Positions 53,148 through 62,700 of a DNA stretch of 64,000 bases are shown piece by piece (within the stretch, counting starts at the first letter, position 1; each line of letters starts with the position of its first letter). The stretch spans positions 650,001 through 714,000 of the forward strand of contig OU015666.1 of NCBI GenBank assembly GCA_907165275.2, written 5' to 3'. A model generated the notes under the pieces. It was not told where the DNA came from, did not search any database, and saw only the letters and a list, made by a program, of their open reading frames with translations. Origin of the DNA: Zygaena filipendulae. Its lineage: Eukaryota; Arthropoda; Insecta; Lepidoptera; Zygaenidae. A program made the translations under genes and the position numbers.

Positions 53148-54181
53148 TTAGTAACGGGTGGGTCCTCCTCTGCTACGTACGCACTCTCTGAGCCTGTTAG
53201 GAACGCTCTCAATCAAATGGGTAACGTTTTCCTGTGGTATTCGCTCCCAGCAGATTTTTAGGCGATTATGAGCTCCTTTTGATTGTTTATTTCACTATAA
53301 TTGTCTTTAAGACTTCTTTTCAATTGGTCCCACAAATGTTCGATCGGGTTGAGATCGGGGCTCATCGCAGGCCATGGCAAAACTGAGATATTGGCATCAG
53401 ATAGAATTCTCTGAGTCAGGCGGGCCGTGTGTGCGCGAGCATTATCCTGCATGAGGATGAAATTATTGCTCACTCTCTGTGCAAATGGGATAACGTGAGG
53501 TCGGATCACACGTTCGACGTATCTGGCAGCAGTTACGGTACCCTCATCAAGAATTTCCAGCTCTGTTTTGCCCATTAAACTTATTCCGCCCCATACCATA
53601 ACACTGGGCCCGCCCCACCGATCTGTCTCGTGGATACAGGGTTCCGTAAAACGTTCGCCTTCCCTCCTCCACACACGTACATGTCTATCGTCACTAAAAA
53701 ATTTCACCTTACACTCATCTGTAAAAAGTACAGACCTCCAGTTGTCCATAGTCTAGTCCAAATGCGCGCGTGCGAACCTTAGACGAGCTGCACATTGAGC
53801 CCTTGACAGTTTAATGCGAAGAAGTCGCATTCTGGACCGTTGTCCGTCTTCGTGGAGTCTGTTGCGGATAGTTTGTTCGCTAACGCGCGTACCGGTAGCT
53901 TCTCGTAGTCGCCTTTGTAAAGTACGGGCGGTAACGGTACGCTCTCGACGTGCAGATAAACGAATGTATCGGTCCTCTTGAACAGTTGTGGCGCGAGTTC
54001 TTCCTGATCCACGTCTTCTAGCCACACTACCTGTCTCCTGGTACCGTTCCCACACATTTCGGATAGCCCGCCTCGACACACCAAGTCGTAAAGCTACCGA
54101 TCACTGAAACTCTCCCTCTTGCAGCAGTATGACTGCTCTTGAAGCAGTTTCCATGTCCATATGGTGCCGAGTACATGGCAT
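53148..54181 (-). pseudogene. Tc1-family DD34E transposase, broken
   Basis: The start is ATG at 54179-54181 (MPCTRHHMDMETASRAVILL). The N-terminal helix-turn-helix region (LGVSRRAIRNVWERYQ) is followed by an RRRGSGRTRATT linker and a second helix-turn-helix. The catalytic core is LFTDECK (Asp at 53717-53719), ILMQDNARAHTA (Asp, 53444-53446) and SPDLNPIEHLWDQLKR (Glu, 53339-53341). Thirty-four residues separate the last two, the Tc1 DD34E signature. The family cuts and pastes DNA at TA sites. Three lesions are visible: TGA at 54101-54103, TAG at 53753-53755 (at a place where Tc1 proteins usually have Trp) and a probable 1-base deletion near 53258-53262, after which RIPQENVTHLIESVPNRLRE continues in another frame to TAA at 53148-53150. 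Overall size (about 344 codons) is normal. Confidence 0.9.
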
Positions 54182-54843
54182 TACAATCAATTCTAATAAT
54201 CGAACTGAACAAAACAGTAAAACAAAACAAGAAGGGCTCGGAACGACAGTCGTAACACAAGTGAATAAGAAGTTGTGCATGGAGTAATTTTGCTTCATTT
54301 GTTTTTTTCTACCCACTTGAGTGTAATGATTAGAAAATGTTGTTCAAAAAAACGTTAACGACTCAAAAACATCCCAAGTTTGTGATTGAACACTTAAACT
54401 TGCCCATAAATAACTTGAAACTGAAATATAAACATTTTTTTAGAATAAATCGAGTTGGGCCCTATTTTGTTTTGAGTAGTATATAATAAATACGAAAGTG
54501 AGTTTGTTTGTTTGTTACGCTTTTACGTCTTGAAGCAGGGTTCATAGAAGGACATAGGGTACTTTTTGTGTCGGTATTTCCGCGGGAACGCCGAAACTAT
54601 AGTGGGTGAAGCCGCGGGGAACATATTCTATTTGTGAAATGTTTTCGTTTTTCCTGTAAACTCAGGGCTTAAACTATGAAAAATATTTCTATCTAAATTT
54701 TTCTTGTCCATTATGCTTCAGTGGGCACCCTTTTCAGTTAATGCTTGGACACATATACCTACAATCCACATGTCTGTAGGGTTGTTACTATTGAAAGATA
54801 ATAATCTAAAAAAGTAGCATGTGGATTAAATTAATATTTATAA

Positions 54844-55126
54844 CTAGCTGTGCCCCGCGGTGTTACCCGCGGAAATTTCGGAGATCCCGCAGGAATTCCG
54901 GAATGCAAAGTACCTACCCTATGTCCTTCTCTGTACCCCTGACAATGTGTACCTAAGCATGCAAAATTTCATGAGATTTCACCGACCGGAGTTCCTGCGG
55001 GAATTCCGGGATAAAAAGTATCCTATTATCCTATGTCCGTTTCCTGGTTCTAAGCTACCTCCCCACCAGTTTTCAGCCAAATCGGTTCAGCCGTTCTTGA
55101 GTTATAAATTAAGATATTAGTAAAGA
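54844..55126 (-). mobile_element. Dimeric Helitron
   Basis: CTAGCTGTGCCCCGCGGTGT, the fusion CAAAATTTCATGAGATTTCA, a second GGAGTTCCTGCGGGAATTCC module and the end AGATATTAGTAAAGA|T. Confidence 0.75.
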
Positions 55127-55278
55127 TAGTAAAGATGCTTTTACACCTTAACTCAACCGATCATGATTAAGTTTTGTATACACGTCGTCAGGGGTGCAGA
55201 AGAAGACATAGATTACTATTTATCGAGGAATTCCTGCGGGAACTTCGAAATTAACCCTGGTCCCAAGGGGATCAGCTA
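55127..55278 (+). mobile_element. Helitron, 5' tip lost
   Basis: CTTTTACACCTTAACTCAAC, GTATACACGTCGTCAGGGGT, GGAATTCCTGCGGGAACTTC, GGATCAGCTAG (CTAG 55275-55278). It points away from the element before it. Confidence 0.65.
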
Positions 55279-55616
55279 GAAAGGGCATAATTTTCGATCG
55301 CTCCTTCGACAACCCTAAGGCTCAGTTCATTCAGGCTGCACAGAGCCCCAAGCCTTGTTGTCCGAAAAAAGTTTTGGAATAAAAAAATAAAAATTTTCTT
55401 TACATTACTACTCTACGCGCTGGGAACAAAATCGCGTTTTTGTTGAAAACATCGCGCACCGAGTCCGTACATATTGGATTTTATTGGATCTCTCTGTTTT
55501 CGTTTATTAACATACTCTGTGCGAATGTAACGGCAATTAAAAATATGAACTCTGATGAAAAAAAAAACAAGTTGAAATTAAAGTTTCGATTTCTTTGTAG
55601 TTTTTGTTAATGTTCA
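55279..55616. other. No recognisable gene
   Basis: Nothing supported. Confidence 0.4.
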
Positions 55617-55770
55617 TGCGAGAATTCCGGGACAAAAAGTAGGTTACTTAACTAACCTTATTTCCTTTTTGTACCACGGACAATGTTAACGCATAATTTC
55701 ATGATGAGCCGTTGAGTATTTAATTTAGGCGTGAAAGCATGACACACAAACAAACTTACATACCTATGCA
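55617..55770 (-). mobile_element. Degenerate Helitron
   Basis: GAGAATTCCGGGACAAAAAG, CACGGACAATGTTAACGCAT, AGGCGTGAAAGCATGACACA. Confidence 0.55.
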
Positions 55771-56553
55771 TCGTACTTGCATTCTATCTCATTCTCTCGC
55801 AGGCTAAATCCTATTTATGAATATGTTTGTCTCTTTTTAGTGTCGCTTTTACAATTCATCGAATTTTCAAATCGCAACCGTGCTAAAGAAGTTTTCACTT
55901 CGATATAAAAAAAAAAATGAATCAACTGAAAACTAGAAAGTAGTTTGTTTCGTTGTTCGCACTATGTTTTAATATAGGTTATATTTTTTAATTTTTACTA
56001 GACCGGCCATGTCTAAATTATTTATAATACAATATTTGGCGCGTACGTCGCCCGCAGCAAAAAAATCGAACCGATAGGCGCGGGCGTAGCGCTTGGAATT
56101 TCGTAGATAGGTCACCACTCACCTCCAAACTAATGTTAAATAACTTATAGAGTATAATTTTTTTCGACATAAAATATATTTTAATAATATTATTGTTTAT
56201 TTTTTTAAATGGGGTGTATCAGGTTTTCAGTTAATTCATTAACACGTTGTATAAAGAATGGGAACAAAAGATCATTTCACGCATTAGCAACTATAGAAAC
56301 CTATAGGAACCAAAAAAAAACCTTTCCATTATTCTCTTCAAATCCGCAGTAATATTTTTTTTGGCATTTTTCAAAAGTCCAACGCTAAAACGGCTAGCGG
56401 GCAGCCATTACACATTTAATGCTGAAATTTGAACTTAATTCCTATAGTTTTAGAGTTTAAATTCGCGCGTGGTTTGGATAAGTGGTCAGGCAGTTTAAAG
56501 TTTCGAGTGGACGAAACGACCAGTATCATACTTGATACCTCAGAGTGGCAATT
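55771..56553. other. No recognisable gene
   Basis: Nothing supported. Confidence 0.4.
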
Positions 56554-56688
56554 GGGGCTAAGATGCGCAATACGATAAAATTTTATCGAGCCATTTTATC
56601 GATTCTAGTCGACATATTGTATGGTTTTGTCAACGAGAATCGATAAAATGGCTCGATATAATTTTATCGTGTTGCGCATCTTAGCCCC
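56554..56688. mobile_element. MITE-E copy 2, 135-bp hairpin
   Basis: GGGGCTAAGATGCGCAATAC...TTATCGTGTTGCGCATCTTAGCCCC. The arms are about 57 bp and nearly complementary (AATTTTATCGAGCCATTTTA, GATTCTAGTCGACA). It is a shorter version of 36397-36634. Confidence 0.85.
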
Positions 56689-56751
56689 ACAAGAAAGGTC
56701 TAATGTATTTTATTTAAATGCATATACCCAGTTACGAAACCCAACTAAACC

Positions 56752-56832
56752 GGGTTGGCATAGTGGCTATAAGGCATCCGCTAATCAAGAGATCTCCAGT
56801 TCGATTCCTGGTGGGGTTGGACTTTGCGTGAT
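56752..56832 (+). mobile_element. tRNA-derived SINE head
   Basis: GGTTGGCATAGTGGCTATAA holds a textbook pol III A-box (TGGCATAGTGG), and CCAGTTCGATTCCTGG holds the B-box with a short T-arm-like stem. The acceptor and anticodon arms do not pair properly, so this is a SINE or tRNA pseudogene rather than a tRNA gene. Confidence 0.6.
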
Positions 56833-56842
56833 TATAATAATA

Positions 56843-57147
56843 CTATAGCTGCTTCCCGCTTAGCGTTAATTTCGGAGATGCTGCGGGAATTCTGGGATAA
56901 AATTTCCCTGTACCTTTTTATGTACCCTGATAACTTGTATTATGCTAAAATTTCATGCAGTTTCACCGGCGTAAATTTCAGAGAGTTCCCACGGGAATTT
57001 CGGGATAAAAGGTACTTACCCTATGTCCTTTTCTGTACCTCTGACAACGTGTATGCAAAATTTCATAATAATCGGTTGAGTTTAAGGCGTGTTAGCGTAA
57101 CAAACAAACAGACAGAGTTACTTTCGCATTTATAATATTAGGAGAGA
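56843..57147 (-). mobile_element. Dimeric Helitron, tandem partner of the next
   Basis: Starts TATAGCTGCTTCCCGC, fusion TTTCATGCAGTTTCACCGGC, second GAGTTCCCACGGGAATTTCG module, ends TTTATAATATTAGGAGAGA directly against the CTAG of the next. Confidence 0.78.
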
Positions 57148-57330
57148 CTAGCTGTACCACGGTAGTTTTGGAGTTCCCGCAAGAATTCTAGGATAAAAAG
57201 TACCCTATGTCCTTCTCTGTACCCTTGATAACGTGTATGCAAAATTTCGTGACGATCGATTGAGCCGTTGAGGCGTGAAAGCGTAACAAACAAACAAACA
57301 AACCCACTTTCGCATTTACAATAATAAGGA
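57148..57330 (-). mobile_element. Helitron, tandem
   Basis: CTAGCTGTACCACGGTAGTT, TTGATAACGTGTATGCAAAA, GCGTAACAAACAAACAAACA, ending ACAATAATAAGGA|T. Confidence 0.8.
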
Positions 57331-57814
57331 TTCATTAAGTACTTCCAATAGAAAAAGTTCCATAAATATTTTTACGTCATCTCATATCAGACGCTACGAA
57401 AGCTCCGCACAGAAATCTCTAGTAAAAGAGGAAAAAAGCTTCGAAACTCACAACTAGTCCCACTTCAGTTGGCTTTTAAAAGCTGGAATACTTACCTCAA
57501 TTACACTCCATGTTGGCTGTATTTCAAAAATTCCCTTTGCTTCGCTTATTAGCTCTTAAATCCTTATTTTTTTTTATAAAAAAACATCATGCTTCAAGTT
57601 TCTTCTATCTATTCTGTGAATTAAAAAATTCTTTTCTCTTTGCTTGTTTGAGCTTTTTCATTTTAAGCGTCTTGCTTATGTCACTACATTTAAATATTGT
57701 TCAGTCGTGTTGAAAGTTAAATAAATAAAGTTTTTCATACTGAGCAATCAGCCTATGTAAAAAGGAAGTTCTCATGAGCTCTATTTAGAAATTGTACATT
57801 ATGATACCACAACT
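57331..57814. other. No recognisable gene
   Basis: Nothing supported. Confidence 0.4.
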
Positions 57815-58047
57815 GAAGGCAGATAAGCAATAACATGTTAACCCACAACATTAAGTTATTGATACAGAACGCTATATTGAGAGTTGTAGAACGTTTTTTA
57901 ATTATTTGTTTACCTTATTACATTGATAAAATATTACAAAATTGTTAAACATAAAAATGTTGACAAAAAATAGCGCTATAATTTTAAAACACGATTTACT
58001 TAAAATTTCTCCAGTGTGGGTTAACACACTATTGCTTATCTATGTCC
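57815..58047. mobile_element. MITE-A copy 5, 233 bp
   Basis: GAAGGCAGATAAGCAATAAC to ATTGCTTATCTATGTCC. The flanks AACT (57811-57814) and AGCT (58048-58051) differ at one base, so the duplication is either mutated or absent. Confidence 0.85.
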
Positions 58048-58199
58048 AGCTAGAAGTTTGATTTTAGAATATTGTCTCAATAGAAATTCTCTGTAAAGTT
58101 TTCCACGATTACCATAAGGTTTCTTGATAGAAAAAAAGTGCCTATCTAGTTTCTATTTTTATCGGAAACCAACTTTTAAACGGTGATTTACACAAATTC

Positions 58200-58266
58200 T
58201 ACACTCGAGTTGCGACCATCCAGCCATCCATTCTTACAAACTTTCGCGTTTATAATATTAGTAGGA
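58200..58266 (-). mobile_element. Helitron 5' end fragment (GGAT subfamily)
   Basis: CCAGCCATCCATTCTTACAA then CTTTCGCGTTTATAATATTA and GTAGGA|T. Confidence 0.6.
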
Positions 58267-58362
58267 TTAGGGTAAGTATTTAGTTTGTTCCTTACTTCCT
58301 ACACAAATACCCAATTCGATCTATTGCTCACTTGTTAAAAAAAAACTACTAATTATTATTGA

Positions 58363-58551
58363 TCTATACTAATTACTAAATATTATGAAGAGGTAAAGTT
58401 TGCGAGTTTGTGTGTTGGTGACGTCTACTGAACCGATTTTTTCACTTTTAGGAAGCTACAGCGATCCAGAGTGACGTAGGATACTTTTCATCCTGGAACT
58501 CCCGCGGGAACTACGAAATTACCGCGGGCGAAACCGCGGAGGGGCAGCTAG
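58363..58551 (+). mobile_element. Helitron, first of a tandem pair
   Basis: TCTATACTAATTACTAAATA, AAGAGGTAAAGTTTGCGAGT, GCGGGCGAAACCGCGGAGGG then GCAGCTAG. Confidence 0.82.
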
Positions 58552-58742
58552 TCTATACTATAAAGAGGAAAAATTAAATTTTTTGTTTGTTACGATTTAA
58601 CTCAAAAACTACTGAACCGATTTGAAAAATTATTTCACTATTAGAAAGCCACATTATCCCTGAGTAACATAGCCTATATTGTAATTCGGAATTCCCGCGG
58701 GAATTCCGAAATAATCGCAGGGAAACCGCGCGGGACAGCTAG
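58552..58742 (+). mobile_element. Helitron, second of the pair
   Basis: TCTATACTATAAAGAGGAAA follows CTAG with no spacer. It ends GCAGGGAAACCGCGCGGGAC then AGCTAG|T. Related to 10569-10840. Confidence 0.85.
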
Positions 58743-58899
58743 TCAAAATAAATTAATAGGTTACAGTTGAGTATTGGTGAAATCGCGATTCGTTGGGAAA
58801 AACAAAAATTATTTACAGCGAATACACATAGGTACATACAGGTACAGGGAATCCATGACCCGGATGAAAACATTACATTTTTCCGTACCGTACGGTATT

Positions 58900-59240
58900 A
58901 CGTGTAATATTATATTCCATATCCGGTATTGATTAACACCGGACCGGACCGGACCTCTCAACGAGCTGTGTTAATAAAAAAAAACAACCATGCTGCATAG
59001 CCCCGAGGCATGCACTCGCCATCGTTCAAACATATAGATCCAGGCGTAACGTACGGGTATAAATGACCCACCGCCATATCCGGACCCGCCCCGCCCCGCG
59101 CCGTCGCAGCCGACCCGGTGTTATCCGGGCGGGGTTCTAACAAATATGCGGATCAACATATAAAAGCCACCTCCGCAAAGTCCACGGGGCATCGTAAATG
59201 GATTTTTATTCGCGTCCGATGTTTCGTCGTACGGAGCGTC
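58900..59240 (+). promoter_or_regulatory. GC-rich block with TATA box, possible core promoter
   Basis: CCCGCCCCGCCCCGCGCCGT (about 59084) and GACCCGGTGTTATCCGGGCG precede ACATATAAAAGCCACC at 59155-59170, a good TATA box. A 36-codon frame opens at 59200 (MDFYSRPMFRRTERRV). No known gene follows and no transcript evidence is available. The upstream CGGACCGGACCGGACC repeat may make this a low-complexity artefact. Confidence 0.25.
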
Positions 59241-59599
59241 GTGTTTTTTCTTTTTCATATATATTTTTTTTAATTAAAAAACACTCTTTAAAAAGCTTTG
59301 TGTAAGTTGGGAATATTTTTTTCGCTCAATTCTCAGGTTTCGTTTGAAACTTAATTATGAGAGCTGTAGCCCGTGGCTCCGCACGCTAGCACCAATCACT
59401 CGTCTTCCCTTAAACAGATTTCGATTCAACCAACAAAACAATTATATAACACACGCGCACACACACACACAATTACAAACACGCACGCACACATAGTCTT
59501 TTCTCTTTAAAATTTCAAAATTATATTGTTTATTTCTTTGTTGCTGTGGTTTATTTTAACCCTCATAGTTAATGTTGGCATTTTAACAGATTAATTCTG
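59241..59599. other. Unassigned, with an (AC)n tract
   Basis: An imperfect CACACGCGCACACACACACA tract lies at about 59450-59495. Otherwise nothing. Confidence 0.5.
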
Positions 59600-59785
59600 A
59601 ATTGCATGAGCCCTCTGTACTCCAGAGGGGAGTGATTGAAAACCAGTTCTACTCGGGACTTAGATCACGAGCAGCTTACGCTGAATCACTTCCTTTCGCC
59701 TATAATAATTGACTAAGTTTAATGATTTTTTTTTTGTACACCTTTCTGATGGCAATAAACAATTTTATTATTATTATTATGATTA
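59600..59785 (+). mobile_element. LINE 3' tail with (ATT)n
   Basis: GGGGAGTGATTGAAAACCAG, TACACCTTTCTGATGGCAAT and AAACAATTTTATTATTATTA. Counterpart of 34834-35070 in the other orientation. Confidence 0.6.
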
Positions 59786-60100
59786 TTTATATTTTTTAAT
59801 ACAGTTGCTCAAAAAGTGGCGTATTGCAGGGACATTTAGCGTTCGGGATGTGGGCTATTACATACTCGAGCTTTTTGTTTACCTTTCCCGAACTCGTGCG
59901 TTATCTTTGCCAACTGTCAAAAATGGCGACACGACTTTGACACACTTTTTGCATTGCGAAACGTAGGTTTCGCATTACTAATACGACTAGCGCCATCTCT
60001 TGATCACAGTTGGAACTTAGTTGAGTTTGTTGTGTTTTTGATATTTTATTAAATTGCTTAATTTTTTCGTAACTGTATTAAAAATAGTTGTTCAGTACAC
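59786..60100. other. No recognisable gene
   Basis: Contains a small hairpin TGCGAAAC/GTTTCGCA (59954-59973). Confidence 0.4.
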
Positions 60101-60210
60101 GTGCGGAACCGTCATTGCAACTAGTTCCAACTGTCAACCCTCACCTTCGGCTGTGCCTCGGCTCGGGTAGACATTTGTCGGAACTCTTTGCAATGACAGG
60201 CTTTCCGCAC
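60101..60210. repeat. Inverted repeat, possible MITE, 110 bp
   Basis: GTGCGGAACCGTCATTGCAA at the left and TTGCAATGACAGGCTTTCCGCAC at the right are inverted copies with a few mismatches. The centre holds CCTTCGGCTGTGCCTCGGCT. A 75-codon frame over it is incidental. Confidence 0.65.
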
Positions 60211-60554
60211 TTACCTAATGAAATATACTATTTAGTCAGTTGTTGGAACTTTCTAAAGCTAATCAATTACTTTTTCAAACCAAAGACCTTAGCAAGCGTT
60301 TGCTCTGAAATTTAAATTTGGAAATATTTGTAACAGAATAAAAATAGTAAATAAGTAGGTATGCCAGTATTAAAACTGTTTTCATCGAAAATTAATTGAA
60401 GCAAAATTAAAAAGGTTTTTAATAGAGTATTTATTTTGATTTAATTAATTTTCGCTTAAATCTTGTTTAATAGGTACTGTTTTAATTTGCATTCCAAATT
60501 ACGTTCCTTTTTAAATTAAGCTTAATTAAATGATATGATATATTTTTATTTAAT
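60211..60554. other. No recognisable gene
   Basis: AT-rich. Nothing supported. Confidence 0.4.
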
Positions 60555-60754
60555 AGTAGCTGTGCTCCGCGGTTTCACCCGCGGTAATTTCGGAGTTCCC
60601 GCGGCAATTTAAAGATAAAAAGTACCCTATGTCCTTTACTGTACCCCTAACAAAGTGCATGCCAAATTTCATCCAAATCCGTTCAGCCGTTTTTGCGTGA
60701 TTGAGTAACAAACATCCAAACATCCACACTTTCACATTTATAATATTAGTAGGA
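60555..60754 (-). mobile_element. Helitron, 200 bp, young subfamily
   Basis: GTAGCTGTGCTCCGCGGTTT (CTAG mutated to GTAG), CATTTATAATATTAGTAGGA|T. Same subfamily as 10171, 25568 and 37140. Confidence 0.85.
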
Positions 60755-61017
60755 TATTTTTGTTCAACAACTAACTATTCAATTGTTTTAGGAAACGTTT
60801 TTTGACGAACAAACGAAAAATTCTTTCGACTACTCAAATAACTGGATGGAATCCATTTCCCTGTTAATTTGCCGCACGAATGACAATTTGACCCCCAAAA
60901 TTGTAGCTTTTAAATGTTTTTAATGTCACTCGATGTCGGCGCGACCGCTAAGTGTTTGAACTTTGCCAAAATTTTCAATGTCTACACCGGATCCAATGTA
61001 AATTGTTTTATTTATGA
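60755..61017. other. No recognisable gene
   Basis: Nothing supported. Confidence 0.4.
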
Positions 61018-61130
61018 CTTTTATTTATTTATTTTTTATTTATTTATTCTTTGTTGCACAAATATAAATGTACAAACACCGAAATTAATGCCTTGCGGCA
61101 TTCTCTACCAGTTAACAACCAAATTGAGAG
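61018..61130 (-). mobile_element. LINE 3' tail with (AAAT)n
   Basis: Minus strand: TTAACTGGTAGAGAATGCCG, CAAGGCATTAATTTCGGTGT, TTTGTGCAACAAAGAATAAA then (TAAA)n. Relative of 49095-49199. Confidence 0.6.
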
Positions 61131-61994
61131 TAAAATAAATTAAATATGGTATGCCAATAACAATTAAATTAAACTTATAGCTACTTAAAAAATTACAGGA
61201 ATAAAAGAATAAGTGAACACTTTTATATTATTTTTTAGATTCTTTCGGAAATTTTACCATATAGGTATATGTAAGAGATAAAATCCTACATTTCAACTTA
61301 AAACATGACAGTTGTATCTAATGTTTTATCTACGGTTGTATCTATTTGCCATGTTTAGTACCTACTTATCTGTATTTTGAATTCTAAAAATATTTTTAGT
61401 AATTTTTTTTTTTCAATTTTATTTATATATTATAAATTATATATTTATATATTTATGTACCGGTAGCTGTTACGAACAAACAGATTTTCTTCCCATACTA
61501 ACCATATTCCCTATTCTCATTTTGGGTCCTAGGACCCCAAAAGTTATAGGTATCTAATATACTCAGATGAAACACGCATTTTACTGTAATGAAAAATTCG
61601 TATTTAGTTGACTTACTTATGTGCAATCTTTCAATTTGATTTGATTTGATCTTCGGAAGAAATCGCATAGGTTTCTATAGAACTTCCCAAGCTCTCACAG
61701 TTCTTGGTGTAACAGCAAATAGCGTGATAATACGCCATATCTATCGCTTTGTCGCTGCCGGTGTGGTTTCACTATAAATCCGTGGAGAATTACTTTTTAA
61801 CGCCCAAAATAACGTGCCCGCCCCGTTAAAAGTTTACATAACAATCCATCGGTAAACAACATTGGCCCGATACGGCTCCAAAAGCGAAAAAGTCACCGCC
61901 GTGTATGGTTAAAAAACAGTACGATATTAAACCGCACACCAGGTAATCCATTTCTATTCAAAGTACTAATTGCACATCAAAAAATGAACACAAA
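61131..61994. other. No recognisable gene
   Basis: Long AT-rich stretch. Nothing supported. Confidence 0.4.
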
Positions 61995-62330
61995 AAGAAA
62001 TCATGATGATCGGTTAAGTAGCTACGGTGCGTGGCGTAAAAGAGTATGGAACAAACTCAAATTCGCATTTGGACATAGATAAGCAATAGTGTGTTAACCC
62101 ACACTGGAAAAATTTTGAGTAAATCGTGTTTTAAAATTATAGCGTCATTTTCTGTCAACATTTTTTATGCTCAATATTTAGTCACATACTTAAACAATGT
62201 AATAAGGTAAACACATAATTAAAAAACGTTCCCTAACACTCAATATATCGTTCTGAATAGGTAACTTAATTTTGTGGGTTAACATGTTATTGCTTATCTG
62301 CGTCCATTTATGGATGGTTAACAGGCCAGG
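61995..62330 (-). mobile_element. Helitron relic containing MITE-A
   Basis: AATCATGATGATCGGTTAAG, GGCGTAAAAGAGTATGGAAC and AACTCAAATTCGCATTT lead into MITE-A. Beyond it ATTTATGGATGG continues. The Helitron 3' half is not visible. Confidence 0.55.
62071..62305. mobile_element. MITE-A copy 6, 235 bp
   Basis: GGACATAGATAAGCAATAGT to TGCTTATCTGCGTCC with perfect ATTT flanks (62067-62070, 62306-62309). Inserted in a Helitron relic. Confidence 0.92.
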
Positions 62331-62348
62331 CGTCTGACCGCAGCTAAC

Positions 62349-62564
62349 CAGGGGCCCTTATTTACTATGACCACAACACACCACGCTAAGATAATCAAAG
62401 AAGTTTTACTGCATAAAAAATATATTTACAACGTTTATTTCTTTATGCCATAAGGCATAAAGAATAATAATTTCTAATATCTTGGCATCTAGAACGTTTG
62501 GGAATGCGTTTTTGGGACGAGCGTTATAGGCAAGGAATGTTATTGGTCATAGTGAATGGCCCTG
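62349..62564. mobile_element. MITE-D, 216 bp
   Basis: The ends CAGGGGCCCTTATTTACTAT and ATAGTGAATGGCCCTG are imperfect inverted repeats of about 22 bp. The CAGGG tip suggests the hAT superfamily, but I see no 8-bp duplication. A relative is at 31925-32163. Confidence 0.7.
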
Positions 62565-62604
62565 ATGTTAAGAGATGGGTAATCAAAGATTTTAGCCACA
62601 CCTA

Positions 62605-62700
62605 GCCTGGAATTGGAACTGGCCCTCTGCAATTAGTGAAACTGCCGGAACACACGTTAGGTGCTTGGCGACAGATTCTCAACTTGAAGGCACTAATTAC
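62605..62700 (+). mobile_element. GCCGCCCAT interspersed repeat, fragment
   Basis: GGAATTGGAACTGGCCCTCT, AACTGCCGGAACACACGTTA, GGTGCTTGGCGACAGATTCT match 49480-49555. Confidence 0.55.

Larger units (their letters stand above)
50810..54483 (-). mobile_element. Tc1-like transposon with nested LINE
   Basis: The tips TATACTACTCAAAACAAAAT (50810) and its exact inverted copy (ending 54483) match over 22 bp, with TA on both outer sides. The transposase lies at 53148-54181, reading leftward. The LINE at 50832-53045 entered just inside the left tip. Without it the element would be about 1.45 kb. Confidence 0.85.
50802..54625 (+). mobile_element. Helitron interrupted by a Tc1 transposon
   Basis: TCTACATA (50802-50809) and, after the Tc1 element, ATAAATACGAAAGTGAGTTT (from 54486) through GGTGAAGCCGCGGGGAACAT form one worn Helitron. 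The Tc1 sits at a TA within its 5' end. The CTAG is lost. Confidence 0.6.

Noticed and set aside
56752..56832. Possible functional tRNA gene
   Set aside because: A and B boxes are good, but acceptor and anticodon stems do not pair, so SINE or pseudogene is the better reading.
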